Shown: piece after piece, positions 8,738-17,628 of the stretch
How the letters are laid out: each line of letters begins with the position of its first letter
How positions within the stretch are numbered: position 1 is the first letter of the stretch
Source: JAVBKX01 sp031553835
GTDB taxonomy: Bacteria; Bacteroidota; Bacteroidia; Bacteroidales; Azobacteroidaceae
Direction of reading: 5' to 3'
Length of the DNA: 64,000 nt
NCBI GenBank assembly: GCA_031553835.1
Contig: JAVBKX010000031.1
Coordinates: 7,859-71,858, forward strand
The notes under the pieces: model-generated
The model's database searches: none
Seen by the model: the letters and a program-made list of their open reading frames with translations, nothing else
Told to the model about the DNA's origin: nothing
Position numbers and translations under genes: made by a program

Positions 8738-9415
8738 TTAACGTTGAGAATTTGTTGCTTGTTCAGCTGCTGCTTTCGACAACTCGCCCCCTGAGGCGGC
8801 ATTGTCAAGCAAAAACTGGTCACCATCTGTCATATCCATAATTGCATACTTTCCGATATTACAAATCTGCATTTCGTCCAATGCTGCAATCAGGCCCTCA
8901 TAAGTTGCACCCTCTGTAGCTTTAATCATCACCACAGGAGTACCTTTTGCACCTTTGATCTCTGCCGATTGTTTTCTAAAATCTATTACAGAGATTTCAT
9001 TATTGATTTTCTTTTGCTTCAATTCTGTCATTTTTTGCGTAGCAATCGCATTTCTTGACAAAAGCATTGTCCGTAAGCCTTGTGGAGAGAAATCTGTTGT
9101 TTTCAAAAAAGTAGGATCCAAATAACTATTTTCTTCCAGCATTCCCAGATAATAGTAAACTTTATCAGCATCCAACAATACAGTCACAGCTTCAGATTCT
9201 TTAACATCAGTTAAATTCTTAGGGTCTTTTTCTTTCGCCGGCATATTAATCTCCATGGTATTGGGTTTGCTCAACGAAGTACAAAACATAAAGAAAGTAA
9301 TCAACAACATATTCATATCCACCATCGGAGTAAAGTCCACTCGCAGGGTGATTTTTTTCTGTTTTTTCTTTCCTCCTTTTTCATGTCCGCCACCACCAGT
9401 ATCTATACTTGCCAT
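8738..9415 (-). CDS. exbD: ExbD/TolR-family proton-channel subunit (second copy)
   Basis: A 225-residue ExbD. A Gly/Lys-rich cytoplasmic N-terminus precedes DFTPMVDMNMLLITFFMF, the single membrane helix with the conserved Asp that lies in the proton pathway. The periplasmic part is longer than in E. coli ExbD (about 140 residues). It ends in a domain containing GTPVVMIKATEGATYEGL. It is 26 bp downstream of the first exbD. Confidence 0.9.
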   Translation of the reverse strand: MASIDTGGGGHEKGGKKKQKKITLRVDFTPMVDMNMLLITFFMFCTSLSKPNTMEINMPAKEKDPKNLTDVKESEAVTVLLDADKVYYYLGMLEENSYLDPTFLKTTDFSPQGLRTMLLSRNAIATQKMTELKQKKINNEISVIDFRKQSAEIKGAKGTPVVMIKATEGATYEGLIAALDEMQICNIGKYAIMDMTDGDQFLLDNAASGGELSKAAAEQATNSQR

Positions 9416-9441
9416 AATTTTCTTTTTATTAAAAATGAATA

Positions 9442-10059
9442 TTAATGTCCAGTAGGCATTTCGGGAACTCCCGCTTTCAAACTGGTGATCAGATTGTACC
9501 TATTCTCGCGCATTTCCTGAAGAGAATTCATCACACCCTTTATCACGGGGTATGGCGTTTCTTTGTCGGCCTTGATAGCAATAACCAGGTTGGGATTTAC
9601 CTCTTTGGCATATTTTACCCAACGTTTGAACTGATTATCGATGGAATCATTAGGAATCCCCAATGTCTTCAGCACTTCATCCTGTTTTTCGATTGACATT
9701 CCAAGATATTCTTTCATAGCTTGTACACGGCAACCAAAAGAAGGCGCTAATCTGAATTTGGCTAATTCCTCATTTGAAAATACAATATTGTAGTCCTCGC
9801 CTACCCTCTGTAATGTTGGTATTCTATCTTCCTGATCAAGACTCATAAAAATTTTTCCGGTAGGCTCCACCAAAATGGACAGCACATTTGTATCCGGGAT
9901 TTTTATTTCCAAAACGGACCCGGGTGTTACCACCTGAACCGGCTCTTTCTTGATAAAAGTTGAAGTAAGCATAAAGAAGGTAAGCAAAAGTACAGTAACG
10001 TCACTCATCGCCGTCATGTCGATGAATGTACTCTTTCTTTTGACTTTTACTTTTGGCAT
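9442..10059 (-). CDS. exbD: ExbD/TolR-family proton-channel subunit (first copy)
   Basis: A 205-residue ExbD. The N-terminus KRKSTFIDMTAMSDVTVLLL carries the membrane helix with its conserved Asp, and the C-terminal domain includes NPNLVIAIKADKETPYPVIK. It is only distantly similar to the second copy, so the pair may form a hetero-oligomer with ExbB. Two dissimilar exbD genes in tandem are usual for Bacteroidota TonB clusters. It starts 23 bp after exbB. Confidence 0.9.
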   Translation of the reverse strand: MPKVKVKRKSTFIDMTAMSDVTVLLLTFFMLTSTFIKKEPVQVVTPGSVLEIKIPDTNVLSILVEPTGKIFMSLDQEDRIPTLQRVGEDYNIVFSNEELAKFRLAPSFGCRVQAMKEYLGMSIEKQDEVLKTLGIPNDSIDNQFKRWVKYAKEVNPNLVIAIKADKETPYPVIKGVMNSLQEMRENRYNLITSLKAGVPEMPTGH

Positions 10060-10082
10060 ATTTTAAAACCCTTCTTTTAAAA

Positions 10083-10892
10083 TTATCTGTGTTTTTCAGC
10101 GTAAGTTTGTACAATGGAGAAGCCCATTTCATCAATAGCATAAGTCATGTTATCGATTTTACCGGTAAAGAAGCTATAAGTAATGATAGCCAACGCACCG
10201 GTTGCGATACCTAATGCAGTATTGATCAACGCTTCGGAAATACCGGTTGCCAAAGCTACTGAGTCCGGAGCTCCTGCGTTTGCCAAAGCCGAGAACGAAC
10301 GGATCATCCCAAGTACTGTACCTAACAGACCAAACAAAGTACCCAAAGTAGAAATCGCAGCAATTACCGGAAGATTTTGTTCCATAGTCGGCAATTCCAA
10401 TGCGGTAGCTTCTTCGATATCTTTTTGAATACCCAATAATTTTTGTTCTTTAGTCAATTCTTCATTCGACACTTCCATGTCTTCGTATTTTTTCAAACCT
10501 GCGCTAATAACTGCTGCCACAGATCCTTTTTGTTTTGAACAAAGAGCGTCAGCACCTTTAATGTCGCCATTTTCCAATTTGTGTTTTACATTGGCTACGA
10601 AATCAATCAGGTTGCCTTTACCTTTAGCTTTTGTCAAAGCGATAAAGCGTTCGATACTCAATGCTAATACGGTTAACAACAGGGTAAGAACGATAACAAC
10701 GTTCGGCCCACCTTTGTAAATCAAGGCTAATGTATCTCCGGGCAGTGGGTGATTGTTGGGGTCATTATTGACAAAGCGAGAAGGACTCCCAAATACGAAA
10801 AACCACAAACAAAATCCAATAATGGCACATACCAATACTACCAATCCGGCGGATACGCCACGAGATCTTCCTTTAATCTTTTTTGCTTCCAT
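10083..10892 (-). CDS. exbB: MotA/TolQ/ExbB proton channel protein
   Basis: A 269-residue ExbB/TolQ family protein with membrane helices near residues 17-36, 58-80, 168-196 and 214-238. It contains the family signature region TMEQNLPVIAAISTLGTLFG and LLGTVLGMIRSFSAL. It assembles with ExbD to form the proton-driven motor for TonB. It is the first gene of the operon, about 75 nt downstream of the predicted transcription start. Confidence 0.92.
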   Translation of the reverse strand: MEAKKIKGRSRGVSAGLVVLVCAIIGFCLWFFVFGSPSRFVNNDPNNHPLPGDTLALIYKGGPNVVIVLTLLLTVLALSIERFIALTKAKGKGNLIDFVANVKHKLENGDIKGADALCSKQKGSVAAVISAGLKKYEDMEVSNEELTKEQKLLGIQKDIEEATALELPTMEQNLPVIAAISTLGTLFGLLGTVLGMIRSFSALANAGAPDSVALATGISEALINTALGIATGALAIITYSFFTGKIDNMTYAIDEMGFSIVQTYAEKHR

Positions 10893-10972
10893 AAATTCTA
10901 ATGTATTTGTTTTAAATGAATAAATTTAAGTTTATTTATTATTTTATTTATATTTTCCAATTAAAAATCTTT

Positions 10973-11002
10973 CAAAGTTAGCCTTTTCTTTATTTTTTGC
11001 AA
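10973..11002 (-). promoter_or_regulatory. Promoter of the exbB-exbD-exbD-tonB operon
   Basis: On the minus strand TTG (11002-11000) is followed after 19 nt by TAACTTTG (10980-10973), matching the Bacteroidota -33/-7 architecture. The rest of the 271-bp gap between nuoN and exbB (10893-11163) is AT-rich, with a weak hairpin at 11143-11161 (GCCATT/AATGGC) just after nuoN. Confidence 0.75.
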
Positions 11003-11163
11003 TTATTTCCGGCGAAAAATTTTGTTACATAATTTTCCCAAACCTTAAATAAATCATCTAATCAGCTGCGAATCAACAGGCTATCTCTAAATACAAAAAA
11101 ATGATAATTTTTTAAAAAGCGATGAATTTTCAATCCAAGCGAGCCATTTTGTAATAATGGCGA

Positions 11164-12591
11164 TCACAGGCCAATACTGATCGTGCCGGTATATTCATAG
11201 ATGCAACTGATAAAGCCAAGAACAAATATGCCTATGGTGCATAAAATCAAGCTGGCACGATTATATCCATCGGTAGTGAAACGACCAACGGCATCAGGCT
11301 CTTGTTCGAATATAAACATGGATTTGATAATCAGCAGGTAATAATATAAAGAAATGACTGTATTTAATAATGCAATAAATACTAACAAGAACTCGCCCTG
11401 GTCTGCGGCTGCCATAAAAACAAAAACTTTACTGAAAAAACCGGCAAACGGAGGAATGCCTCCTAAAGAGAAAACTGCGAGCATCATTACAAAACTCAAC
11501 TTTGGATTCGATTTGTATAATCCGTTAAATGCCGAAATCAAGGTATTGCCTTTTGATTGGTTTTCAACAGCCGAAATAACTCCGAAGGCCGCCAGGTTAG
11601 AAAATACATATACTAAGACATAAAAAACAACCGCCGTCATGCCCTGCGCCGTTCCGGCGATAATACCCAACAATAGATATCCGGCCTGGGAAATCGAAGA
11701 AAAGGCAAAAAATCGCTTGATATCTTTTTGTCGAACAGCAAACAGATTACCTAAAGTAATGGTTACGACTGACAACCACCATAAAATGTGATGCCATACG
11801 ACTTCGATATGTCCGAATACCTTATATAATGCAAAAATCAAAGCGAATGCCGCCGCTCCTTTCGACACAACAGACAAATAAGCAGTAACGCTTGTAGGCG
11901 CCCCCTCATATACATCGGCTGTCCACAAATGGAATGGGACCAACGATAGCTTGAAAGCCAAACCGGAGAAAAAGAAGACAAATCCTAAAACAGTTAACGG
12001 TGCTTGCACTATTTGAAGCGTCATATCAGAGAAATACATAGTCCCTGTAACACCATACAAAAACGACAAACCAAACAACATGATTCCGGACGACAATGCA
12101 GACACAAGAATATATTTAACGCCTGCTTCTGCCGATTTTTCTTTATACTTATTGAATGCTGCCAAACAGGCTAATGGAAGCGACGCCGTTTCCATACCAA
12201 TATATAGCATCATAAAATTATTAGCAGAAACCATTAAATACATACCCAATAATGTAACTAAGGTAACGGTGAAAAATTCTCCGCGTTTATGTACTGTCTC
12301 TGCAGATTTCAGCCAACCAGCCGTTTGAAGAAATACCAATAAGGTAGCAATATTCAGGATATTCTTCATCCATATCGTCATGTGCGAACTCACATACATT
12401 CCGCCAAATGCTTCGCCGGTAGAGGCTGGTAAAAATCCAGCCACCGTATGTAAGGCAAATAATCCGCAAGCCACCGGTTGAAACCATTGTTTTCCTTTTT
12501 CAGAACAGAAAACATCATAAAGAAACAAGATGACGAACACTGCCATCAAACTCATTTCCTGTTGCATTAGTAAAAAATTACTGAAATTCAT
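11164..12591 (-). CDS. nuoN: NADH-quinone oxidoreductase subunit N
   Basis: A 475-residue antiporter-like membrane subunit of complex I, last gene of the nuo operon. It has about 14 hydrophobic helices and the Proton_antipo_M core, including the conserved K-Y-I-L-V-S-A helix, the PFHLWTADVYEGAP loop and KDIKRFFAFSSISQAG. The length matches NuoN (E. coli 485). It is separated from nuoM by a 92-bp spacer that folds into a repeat hairpin. Confidence 0.93.
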   Translation of the reverse strand: MNFSNFLLMQQEMSLMAVFVILFLYDVFCSEKGKQWFQPVACGLFALHTVAGFLPASTGEAFGGMYVSSHMTIWMKNILNIATLLVFLQTAGWLKSAETVHKRGEFFTVTLVTLLGMYLMVSANNFMMLYIGMETASLPLACLAAFNKYKEKSAEAGVKYILVSALSSGIMLFGLSFLYGVTGTMYFSDMTLQIVQAPLTVLGFVFFFSGLAFKLSLVPFHLWTADVYEGAPTSVTAYLSVVSKGAAAFALIFALYKVFGHIEVVWHHILWWLSVVTITLGNLFAVRQKDIKRFFAFSSISQAGYLLLGIIAGTAQGMTAVVFYVLVYVFSNLAAFGVISAVENQSKGNTLISAFNGLYKSNPKLSFVMMLAVFSLGGIPPFAGFFSKVFVFMAAADQGEFLLVFIALLNTVISLYYYLLIIKSMFIFEQEPDAVGRFTTDGYNRASLILCTIGIFVLGFISCIYEYTGTISIGL

Positions 12592-12599
12592 CTTTTAAG

Positions 12600-12682
12600 A
12601 ATTAAAGAATGACAGGAATGGAAAAATGAAAAAAATGTCTTGTATAATTTCTTTCGTTATCTCCATTTCTTCATTATTTCAT
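12600..12682 (-). repeat. Repeat hairpin in the nuoM-nuoN spacer
   Basis: Almost the whole spacer consists of degenerate 7-8 nt units of the type AATGAAA/AATGAAG in one arm (12660-12682 on the complementary strand) and its complement, TTTCATTT/TCCATTC, in the other (12600-12645). They form a long imperfect hairpin that ends about 9 nt before the nuoN start codon. No open reading frame or promoter motif is visible in it. Confidence 0.6.
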
Positions 12683-12683
12683 T

Positions 12684-14165
12684 TTATATAATCGCCAGTT
12701 TCGCAATAATAGGCATTACACTCTCGCTAATCAATTCTGATATGCCAAAAGGATACATTCCCATAGCTGTTATAGCTGCTATTAAGCCGACAGCGGATAT
12801 TTTTTCATACCAGGCTGCGTCGGGCAATCCAATGTGATGATCGTCCTGAACCGGACCATATAATATTTTTCCGACTGTACGTAAAATGTACACTGCTGTA
12901 ATGACAATCGAGCAACAAGCTGCTATAGTCAATACCCGGTGAAACATATCCGCATGTTGGAAAGATCCGACAAAAATAGTCATCTCGGCCACAAATCCGC
13001 TCAAGCCGGGAAGACCTAATGAAGCCAAACCGGCAAGTACATAACAGACTGATGCAAAGGGCATAATTTTCATTAACCCGCCCATTTCCCGAATATCTCG
13101 AGTATGCGTACGACCATAAATCAAGCCGATTAAGGCAAAGAATAAGGCTGTCATCAAGCCGTGGGACAACATTTGCATAACCGCTCCGGTCATCGCAGTC
13201 TGATTCATCATCAACAAAGCAAAAAGCACTAAACCGCAGTGACTCACAGACGAATAGGCGTTGATGTATTTCAAGTCGGTTTGTACCACTGCGCTAAATG
13301 CACCGTAAACAACACTTATTCCCGTCAGAATCAAGAAAATCCACCCCAAATCATGGGCTGCTTCGGGCATAAGGTACATGGCCACACGGAAACATCCATA
13401 TCCTCCTAATTTCATTAATACCCCGGCATGCAACATGGATACAGCCGTAGGTGCCGAAGCATGACCGTCGGGCGACCAGGTATGGAACGGGAATAACGCT
13501 CCCAAGACACCAAAACCAAGAAAAGTAGCCGGAAAAATCCAATATTGATGCTCAACCGGAATATGTAAATGATTCGCTATCTCCAACAAATTCATGGAAG
13601 AATGCCCGGAAGTATAATAAATTCCCAAAATGCCTATCAACAAGAAAGCCGAACCTCCCATCAACATGAGGGTTAATTTCATCGCAGAATATTCTTTTCT
13701 ACCGGTTCCCCAAAGTCCAATCAACAAATACATCGGTATCAATGCTACTTCGTAAAACAAGAACATGGTAAATAAGTCAATGGAAATGAAAAATCCGAAT
13801 ACTCCTATTGAAAGCAGGCAGTACCAAAGGAAAAATTCTTTAGCCATATTCATGTTCCAGGATGAAAAGACTCCGGTAAAAACAATAATAGCCGAAAGCA
13901 CAAGCATCGCTACCGAAATGCCATCCACTCCTACTGCATAAGCGATATTCAATGGTTTATACCATATTATACTGGATTGAAATAACATCTGAGCATCCGA
14001 AACTGCACGTTCCTGAACAAACATAACAGTCAATATTCCGGCCAAAACCAACAATACAGATGCACCTGTAACCATCACAGTTCTGATTTGTTGCATATTT
14101 TTTGATACAAACAAACACAGGATCATCAATACTGGAACTAATACAAATAATGATAGAATATTCAT
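12684..14165 (-). CDS. nuoM: NADH-quinone oxidoreductase subunit M
   Basis: A 493-residue antiporter-like subunit of complex I with about 14 membrane helices. Diagnostic segments are FFLWYCLLSIGVFGFF, FYEVALIPMYLLIGLWG (conserved Glu), FPFHTWSPDGHASAPT and TDLKYINAYSSVSHCG. The length fits NuoM (about 500). It lies between nuoL and nuoN in the standard order. Confidence 0.94.
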   Translation of the reverse strand: MNILSLFVLVPVLMILCLFVSKNMQQIRTVMVTGASVLLVLAGILTVMFVQERAVSDAQMLFQSSIIWYKPLNIAYAVGVDGISVAMLVLSAIIVFTGVFSSWNMNMAKEFFLWYCLLSIGVFGFFISIDLFTMFLFYEVALIPMYLLIGLWGTGRKEYSAMKLTLMLMGGSAFLLIGILGIYYTSGHSSMNLLEIANHLHIPVEHQYWIFPATFLGFGVLGALFPFHTWSPDGHASAPTAVSMLHAGVLMKLGGYGCFRVAMYLMPEAAHDLGWIFLILTGISVVYGAFSAVVQTDLKYINAYSSVSHCGLVLFALLMMNQTAMTGAVMQMLSHGLMTALFFALIGLIYGRTHTRDIREMGGLMKIMPFASVCYVLAGLASLGLPGLSGFVAEMTIFVGSFQHADMFHRVLTIAACCSIVITAVYILRTVGKILYGPVQDDHHIGLPDAAWYEKISAVGLIAAITAMGMYPFGISELISESVMPIIAKLAII

Positions 14166-14170
14166 ACTAT

Positions 14171-14262
14171 TTTTGAATTAAAAAATAAAGAAAATGAAAA
14201 AATGAAGAAAATATTTTTCGAATTCCCATTTGTTTCACGCTTTCATTATTTTCATTGCTTTC
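14171..14262 (-). repeat. Repeat hairpin in the nuoL-nuoM spacer
   Basis: On the transcribed strand, units like AATGAAAGC-AATGAAAAT-AATGAAAGC (14262 to about 14228) are followed, after a loop containing AATTCG, by the complementary series TTCTTCATTTTTTCATTTTC. The hairpin fills the 99-bp spacer and ends shortly before the nuoM start. It has the same layout as the nuoM-nuoN spacer. Confidence 0.6.
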
Positions 14263-14264
14263 AT

Positions 14265-16181
14265 TTATAAAAACAGCGACAGCGCCGCAATCACAATCGA
14301 ACCAATCACAAACACCCAGGCATACAACTGTACCTGACCTGATTGTAATCCTTTAATAACGGAGGATGTTTTTTGAGTTGTCCAGGCCAAACCATCCATA
14401 GATGCATCGATAACATGACGGTCAAACCACGCAATGGGCATACAGATCAGCTTGAAAATAAAACTTTTAGTAATAAACATCCAAATTTCATCCAAATAAA
14501 ATTTGTTAACAGTAGCTGTATATAATCCGCCCAACGATTTTGCCATTTGAGCAGGTTTTTCACTCCCTTTAGCATACAGCAAGAATGCCGCTGTAATTCC
14601 AATCACTGCCACTCCGATTCCCATACCCGCAATCGACCAATCGATATGCGCTTCGAAAGGCATATTATCACTGCTTATCAATTCCGGAAAATGAATAAAG
14701 CCGGTAGTACAGGATAAAACAGCCAGGAAAATCAAAGGCATCGCCATAGCCCACCCTGATTCGTGGGGCTTGTGATGTGAATCATATTCTTTGGCTTTTC
14801 CCCAGAAAATATTGAAATATAAACGGAACATATAGAAAGCGGTCAATCCCGCTACAACCCACAGTGTCCAGAAAATAACAGGATCATGATGATGCGCTGC
14901 TGCCAACATTTCGTCTTTACTGAAAAATCCGGAGAAAGGAGGAATCCCGGCAATAGCCAAACATGCAATCAAAAATGTCCAGCTTGAAATAGGCATGTAT
15001 TTGTGTAAGCGTCCCATGTCTTTCATTTCGTTGCTGTGAACAGCATGAATGACCGAACCGGCGCCTAAGAATAGTAAAGCTTTGAAGAATGCATGGGTAA
15101 ATAAGTGAAACATGGATGCCATATAACCTAAACCATCATGCCCGCCAAAACCGGAAACACCCAAGGCCACCATCATATATGCAATCTGCGAAATAGTTGA
15201 AAAAGCGAGCACTCGTTTTATATCGGTCTGTGTAATAGCAATAACAGCTGCAAATAAAGCGGTAAAAGCTCCAATATAGGCTATCATCGTAAGCACTTCA
15301 GGCGCTGCAAAGATATAAACCGGGAACAAACGAGCCACCAAATATACGCCGGCTACAACCATCGTAGCAGCGTGGATCAAAGCCGAAACAGGCGTAGGGC
15401 CCTCCATCGCATCGGGCAACCAAATGTGCAACGGAAACATGGCCGATTTTCCGGCTCCGCCCATAAATATCAAAGCCATAGCCCAGGAAGCTACCGACAA
15501 TCCCATAAAAGACAGACCGGTTGTTGACGTAACTACTAATCCGGCGTTATCAGCGGTTAAACTTCCAAAATCAAATGTTCCGCTATAATAGGATAAAATT
15601 AAAATTCCCACTAAAAAGCCTAAATCCGCAAAGCGGGTAACGATAAATGCTTTTTTGGATGCCGCCACAGCCGATGGTTTGGTATAATAAAACCCGATAA
15701 GAGAATAGGATGAAACCCCTACCAATTCCCAAAAAATATACATTTGGAAAATATTGGTCGCGACCACCAATCCCAACATCGAAAAACTAAATAAAGAAAG
15801 AAAGGCGTAATAACGTTGAAAACCTTTTTCTCCATGCATGTAGCCCAAACTGTAAATGTGTACCATCAATGAAACGGTAGTTATCACCACCAGCATCATC
15901 ACGGAAATCGGATCCAGTAAAATTCCTAAATCAATGTGCAATTTTTCAGTAAAACGAAGCCATTCGAAAGAATAGGGAATAACTTCCTGAAACCCTCCAT
16001 TCACCTTCCCCATCGTTCCAAAATACTGGAAAGCGACACAATAAGAAAGAACTGTGGCACAAGCCATCCCTAATGTTCCGATAATGCCGGCAACATTCGG
16101 CTTCATTTTACTTCCGAATAAACCCAGTATTAAGAAAAGAAAAAAGGGAGCGACGACTATTAATAAGCTATATTCCATCAT
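14265..16181 (-). CDS. nuoL: NADH-quinone oxidoreductase subunit L
   Basis: A 638-residue subunit, the largest antiporter-like subunit of complex I. It shows MHIYSLGYMHGEKGFQRYYA, the FWELVGVSSYSLIGFYY helix with its conserved Glu, FPLHIWLPDAMEGPTPVSAL and TDIKRVLAFSTISQ. A long C-terminal part, with the amphipathic lateral helix and a terminal anchor helix, brings it to normal NuoL length. The start overlaps the nuoK stop by 4 bp (ATGA arrangement), so the two are translationally coupled. Confidence 0.95.
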   Translation of the reverse strand: MMEYSLLIVVAPFFLFLILGLFGSKMKPNVAGIIGTLGMACATVLSYCVAFQYFGTMGKVNGGFQEVIPYSFEWLRFTEKLHIDLGILLDPISVMMLVVITTVSLMVHIYSLGYMHGEKGFQRYYAFLSLFSFSMLGLVVATNIFQMYIFWELVGVSSYSLIGFYYTKPSAVAASKKAFIVTRFADLGFLVGILILSYYSGTFDFGSLTADNAGLVVTSTTGLSFMGLSVASWAMALIFMGGAGKSAMFPLHIWLPDAMEGPTPVSALIHAATMVVAGVYLVARLFPVYIFAAPEVLTMIAYIGAFTALFAAVIAITQTDIKRVLAFSTISQIAYMMVALGVSGFGGHDGLGYMASMFHLFTHAFFKALLFLGAGSVIHAVHSNEMKDMGRLHKYMPISSWTFLIACLAIAGIPPFSGFFSKDEMLAAAHHHDPVIFWTLWVVAGLTAFYMFRLYFNIFWGKAKEYDSHHKPHESGWAMAMPLIFLAVLSCTTGFIHFPELISSDNMPFEAHIDWSIAGMGIGVAVIGITAAFLLYAKGSEKPAQMAKSLGGLYTATVNKFYLDEIWMFITKSFIFKLICMPIAWFDRHVIDASMDGLAWTTQKTSSVIKGLQSGQVQLYAWVFVIGSIVIAALSLFL

Positions 16182-16486
16182 TCTTTCATTTTATTCATTT
16201 TCCGTACATTAATATTCCCTATTGCCCGGTAAGCATTGATAATGATAGCCAATGCAACCGCTGTTTCCGCAGCCGTAATAGCGATACCAAACAAGGTAAA
16301 AAACATCCCTTCCAACTGCCCGGGATACAAATAACGGTTGAACACTGCAAAATTAATTTCCACTGCATTCAAAATCAATTCCAGCGAAATCAATATGGCA
16401 ATCATGTTCTTCCTCGAAATGAATCCGTAGATTCCGATGAAAAACATCAGCGTACTGATTATCAAATAATGTTCCATTTGTATCAT
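16178..16486 (-). CDS. nuoK: NADH-quinone oxidoreductase subunit K
   Basis: A 102-residue three-helix membrane subunit of normal length. The conserved glutamates in the second and third helices appear in ISLELILNAVEINFAVF and ITAAETAVALAIIINAYR, both typical of NuoK. It overlaps nuoL by 4 bp. A hairpin with arms ACGTTAT/ATAACGT and GGC/GCC (16504-16530) lies in the 47-bp spacer before it. Confidence 0.94.
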   Translation of the reverse strand: MIQMEHYLIISTLMFFIGIYGFISRKNMIAILISLELILNAVEINFAVFNRYLYPGQLEGMFFTLFGIAITAAETAVALAIIINAYRAIGNINVRKMNKMKE

Positions 16487-16533
16487 AACTACATATAAGT
16501 TAACGTTATGGCATAAATCGCCAATAACGTAAT

Positions 16534-17052
16534 TTATCTTTTCCTTGCTATTAAAATCCCTCCGACAATACAGGCCAATAAGAGGACGCTCAATATCTCA
16601 AATGGTAATAAGTACTGATATTTTTCCGTCCCAATCAAAGCATGCCCTATTACTTTCATACTCAATTCCTGATCTCCTGCAATCGTAGGATTACCTTCAT
16701 ATATAAAGCGATGTTTCAATAAAGCAAAAGCCGTGACAGCCACGCCAGCTACAGATGCCAATAAAGCCCATACAATTTTGCGCTTTCCATGAGGCTCTAT
16801 ATCATCGCCCTTATTACTGGTTAATAAAATAGCAAAAATAAACAGAACTACAACCCCGCCTGCATATACCGAAATTTGCACTGCTGCCAGAAAATGGTAA
16901 TTCAATAAAAGATAAAGTCCTGCCGTTCCGATCAACACAAACAGCAGATAAGTAGCTGCCCGAAGAATTTTTTTGGATGTGACAGCCATTAATGACATCA
17001 CGATAATAAAAACCGACAAGGCATAAAAAATAATTTGATCAGCTAATTCCAT
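16534..17052 (-). CDS. nuoJ: NADH-quinone oxidoreductase subunit J
   Basis: A 172-residue membrane subunit with five helices. It contains the conserved YLLLNYHFLAAVQISVYAGG, whose VYAGGVVVLFIF pi-bulge helix is diagnostic of NuoJ/ND6. It begins 20 bp after nuoI. The C-terminus ends in a short Arg/Lys tail. Confidence 0.92.
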   Translation of the reverse strand: MELADQIIFYALSVFIIVMSLMAVTSKKILRAATYLLFVLIGTAGLYLLLNYHFLAAVQISVYAGGVVVLFIFAILLTSNKGDDIEPHGKRKIVWALLASVAGVAVTAFALLKHRFIYEGNPTIAGDQELSMKVIGHALIGTEKYQYLLPFEILSVLLLACIVGGILIARKR

Positions 17053-17072
17053 CCGGATTATTCTTATGATAA

Positions 17073-17549
17073 TTAATTCTTAACTTTTTTCTTCAGGCTC
17101 GATCCCTCATTGTTCAGCCGTTGATATAATTTTGAGCGCGAAAACACTGCGTGCTCAAAATTCTGCGACCATTCTATTGCATTTTGCGGACAGGTCTGTG
17201 TGCACAACGAACAGAAAGTACAACTGCCGATGTCATATAAATAAACGTCCAGCGCTTTTTTCTCTTTTCCGGTTTCTTCATCCATTTCCATTTTACTGGT
17301 AATCTGAATGGTACCATTGGGACAATTATTCATGCAAATCATACATGCAGTACATTTATGTTGATTATTCTCATCATGAGGCATCACCAATTGGCCTCGC
17401 ATACGCTCGGAAGGAAATACTTTCCCCCTGTTTTCCGGATATTGCTCTGTCACTTTGGGACGAATAAAATTCAACATCGTAATATACATCCCCTGTAGCA
17501 GGCGAAAGATTCCGATGAATATGTTTGCAATATAACTTAACAATTTCAT
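17073..17549 (-). CDS. nuoI: NADH-quinone oxidoreductase subunit I (two 4Fe-4S clusters)
   Basis: A 158-residue peripheral-arm ferredoxin subunit that passes electrons toward NuoB. Two CxxCxxCxxxCP motifs are visible: CTACMICMNNCP and CTFCSLCTQTCP. The start at 17549 (MKLLSYIANIF) is chosen. The frame is open to 17624, but the extra residues are read from the short tandem repeats of the spacer and are not protein-like. Confidence 0.94.
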   Translation of the reverse strand: MKLLSYIANIFIGIFRLLQGMYITMLNFIRPKVTEQYPENRGKVFPSERMRGQLVMPHDENNQHKCTACMICMNNCPNGTIQITSKMEMDEETGKEKKALDVYLYDIGSCTFCSLCTQTCPQNAIEWSQNFEHAVFSRSKLYQRLNNEGSSLKKKVKN

Positions 17550-17559
17550 ATTTTTATCT

Positions 17560-17625
17560 GAGTTACGAGTTGCAAGTTGCAAGTTACAAGAAAAGCTCGT
17601 CACTTGTAACTTGTCACTTGTCACT
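17560..17625 (-). repeat. Heptad-repeat hairpin in the nuoH-nuoI spacer
   Basis: Plus-strand units GAGTTAC, GAGTTGC, AAGTTGC, AAGTTAC at 17560-17590 face complementary units CTTGTAA, CTTGTCA, CTTGTCA at 17596-17625. The two arms of about 30 nt are separated by only 5 nt. The structure fills the spacer between the nuoH stop (17629) and the nuoI start (17549). Confidence 0.75.
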
Positions 17626-17628
17626 AAT

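Noticed and set aside
17550..17624. Longer nuoI start
   Set aside because: The added residues are read from heptad repeats in the spacer and are not conserved in NuoI.
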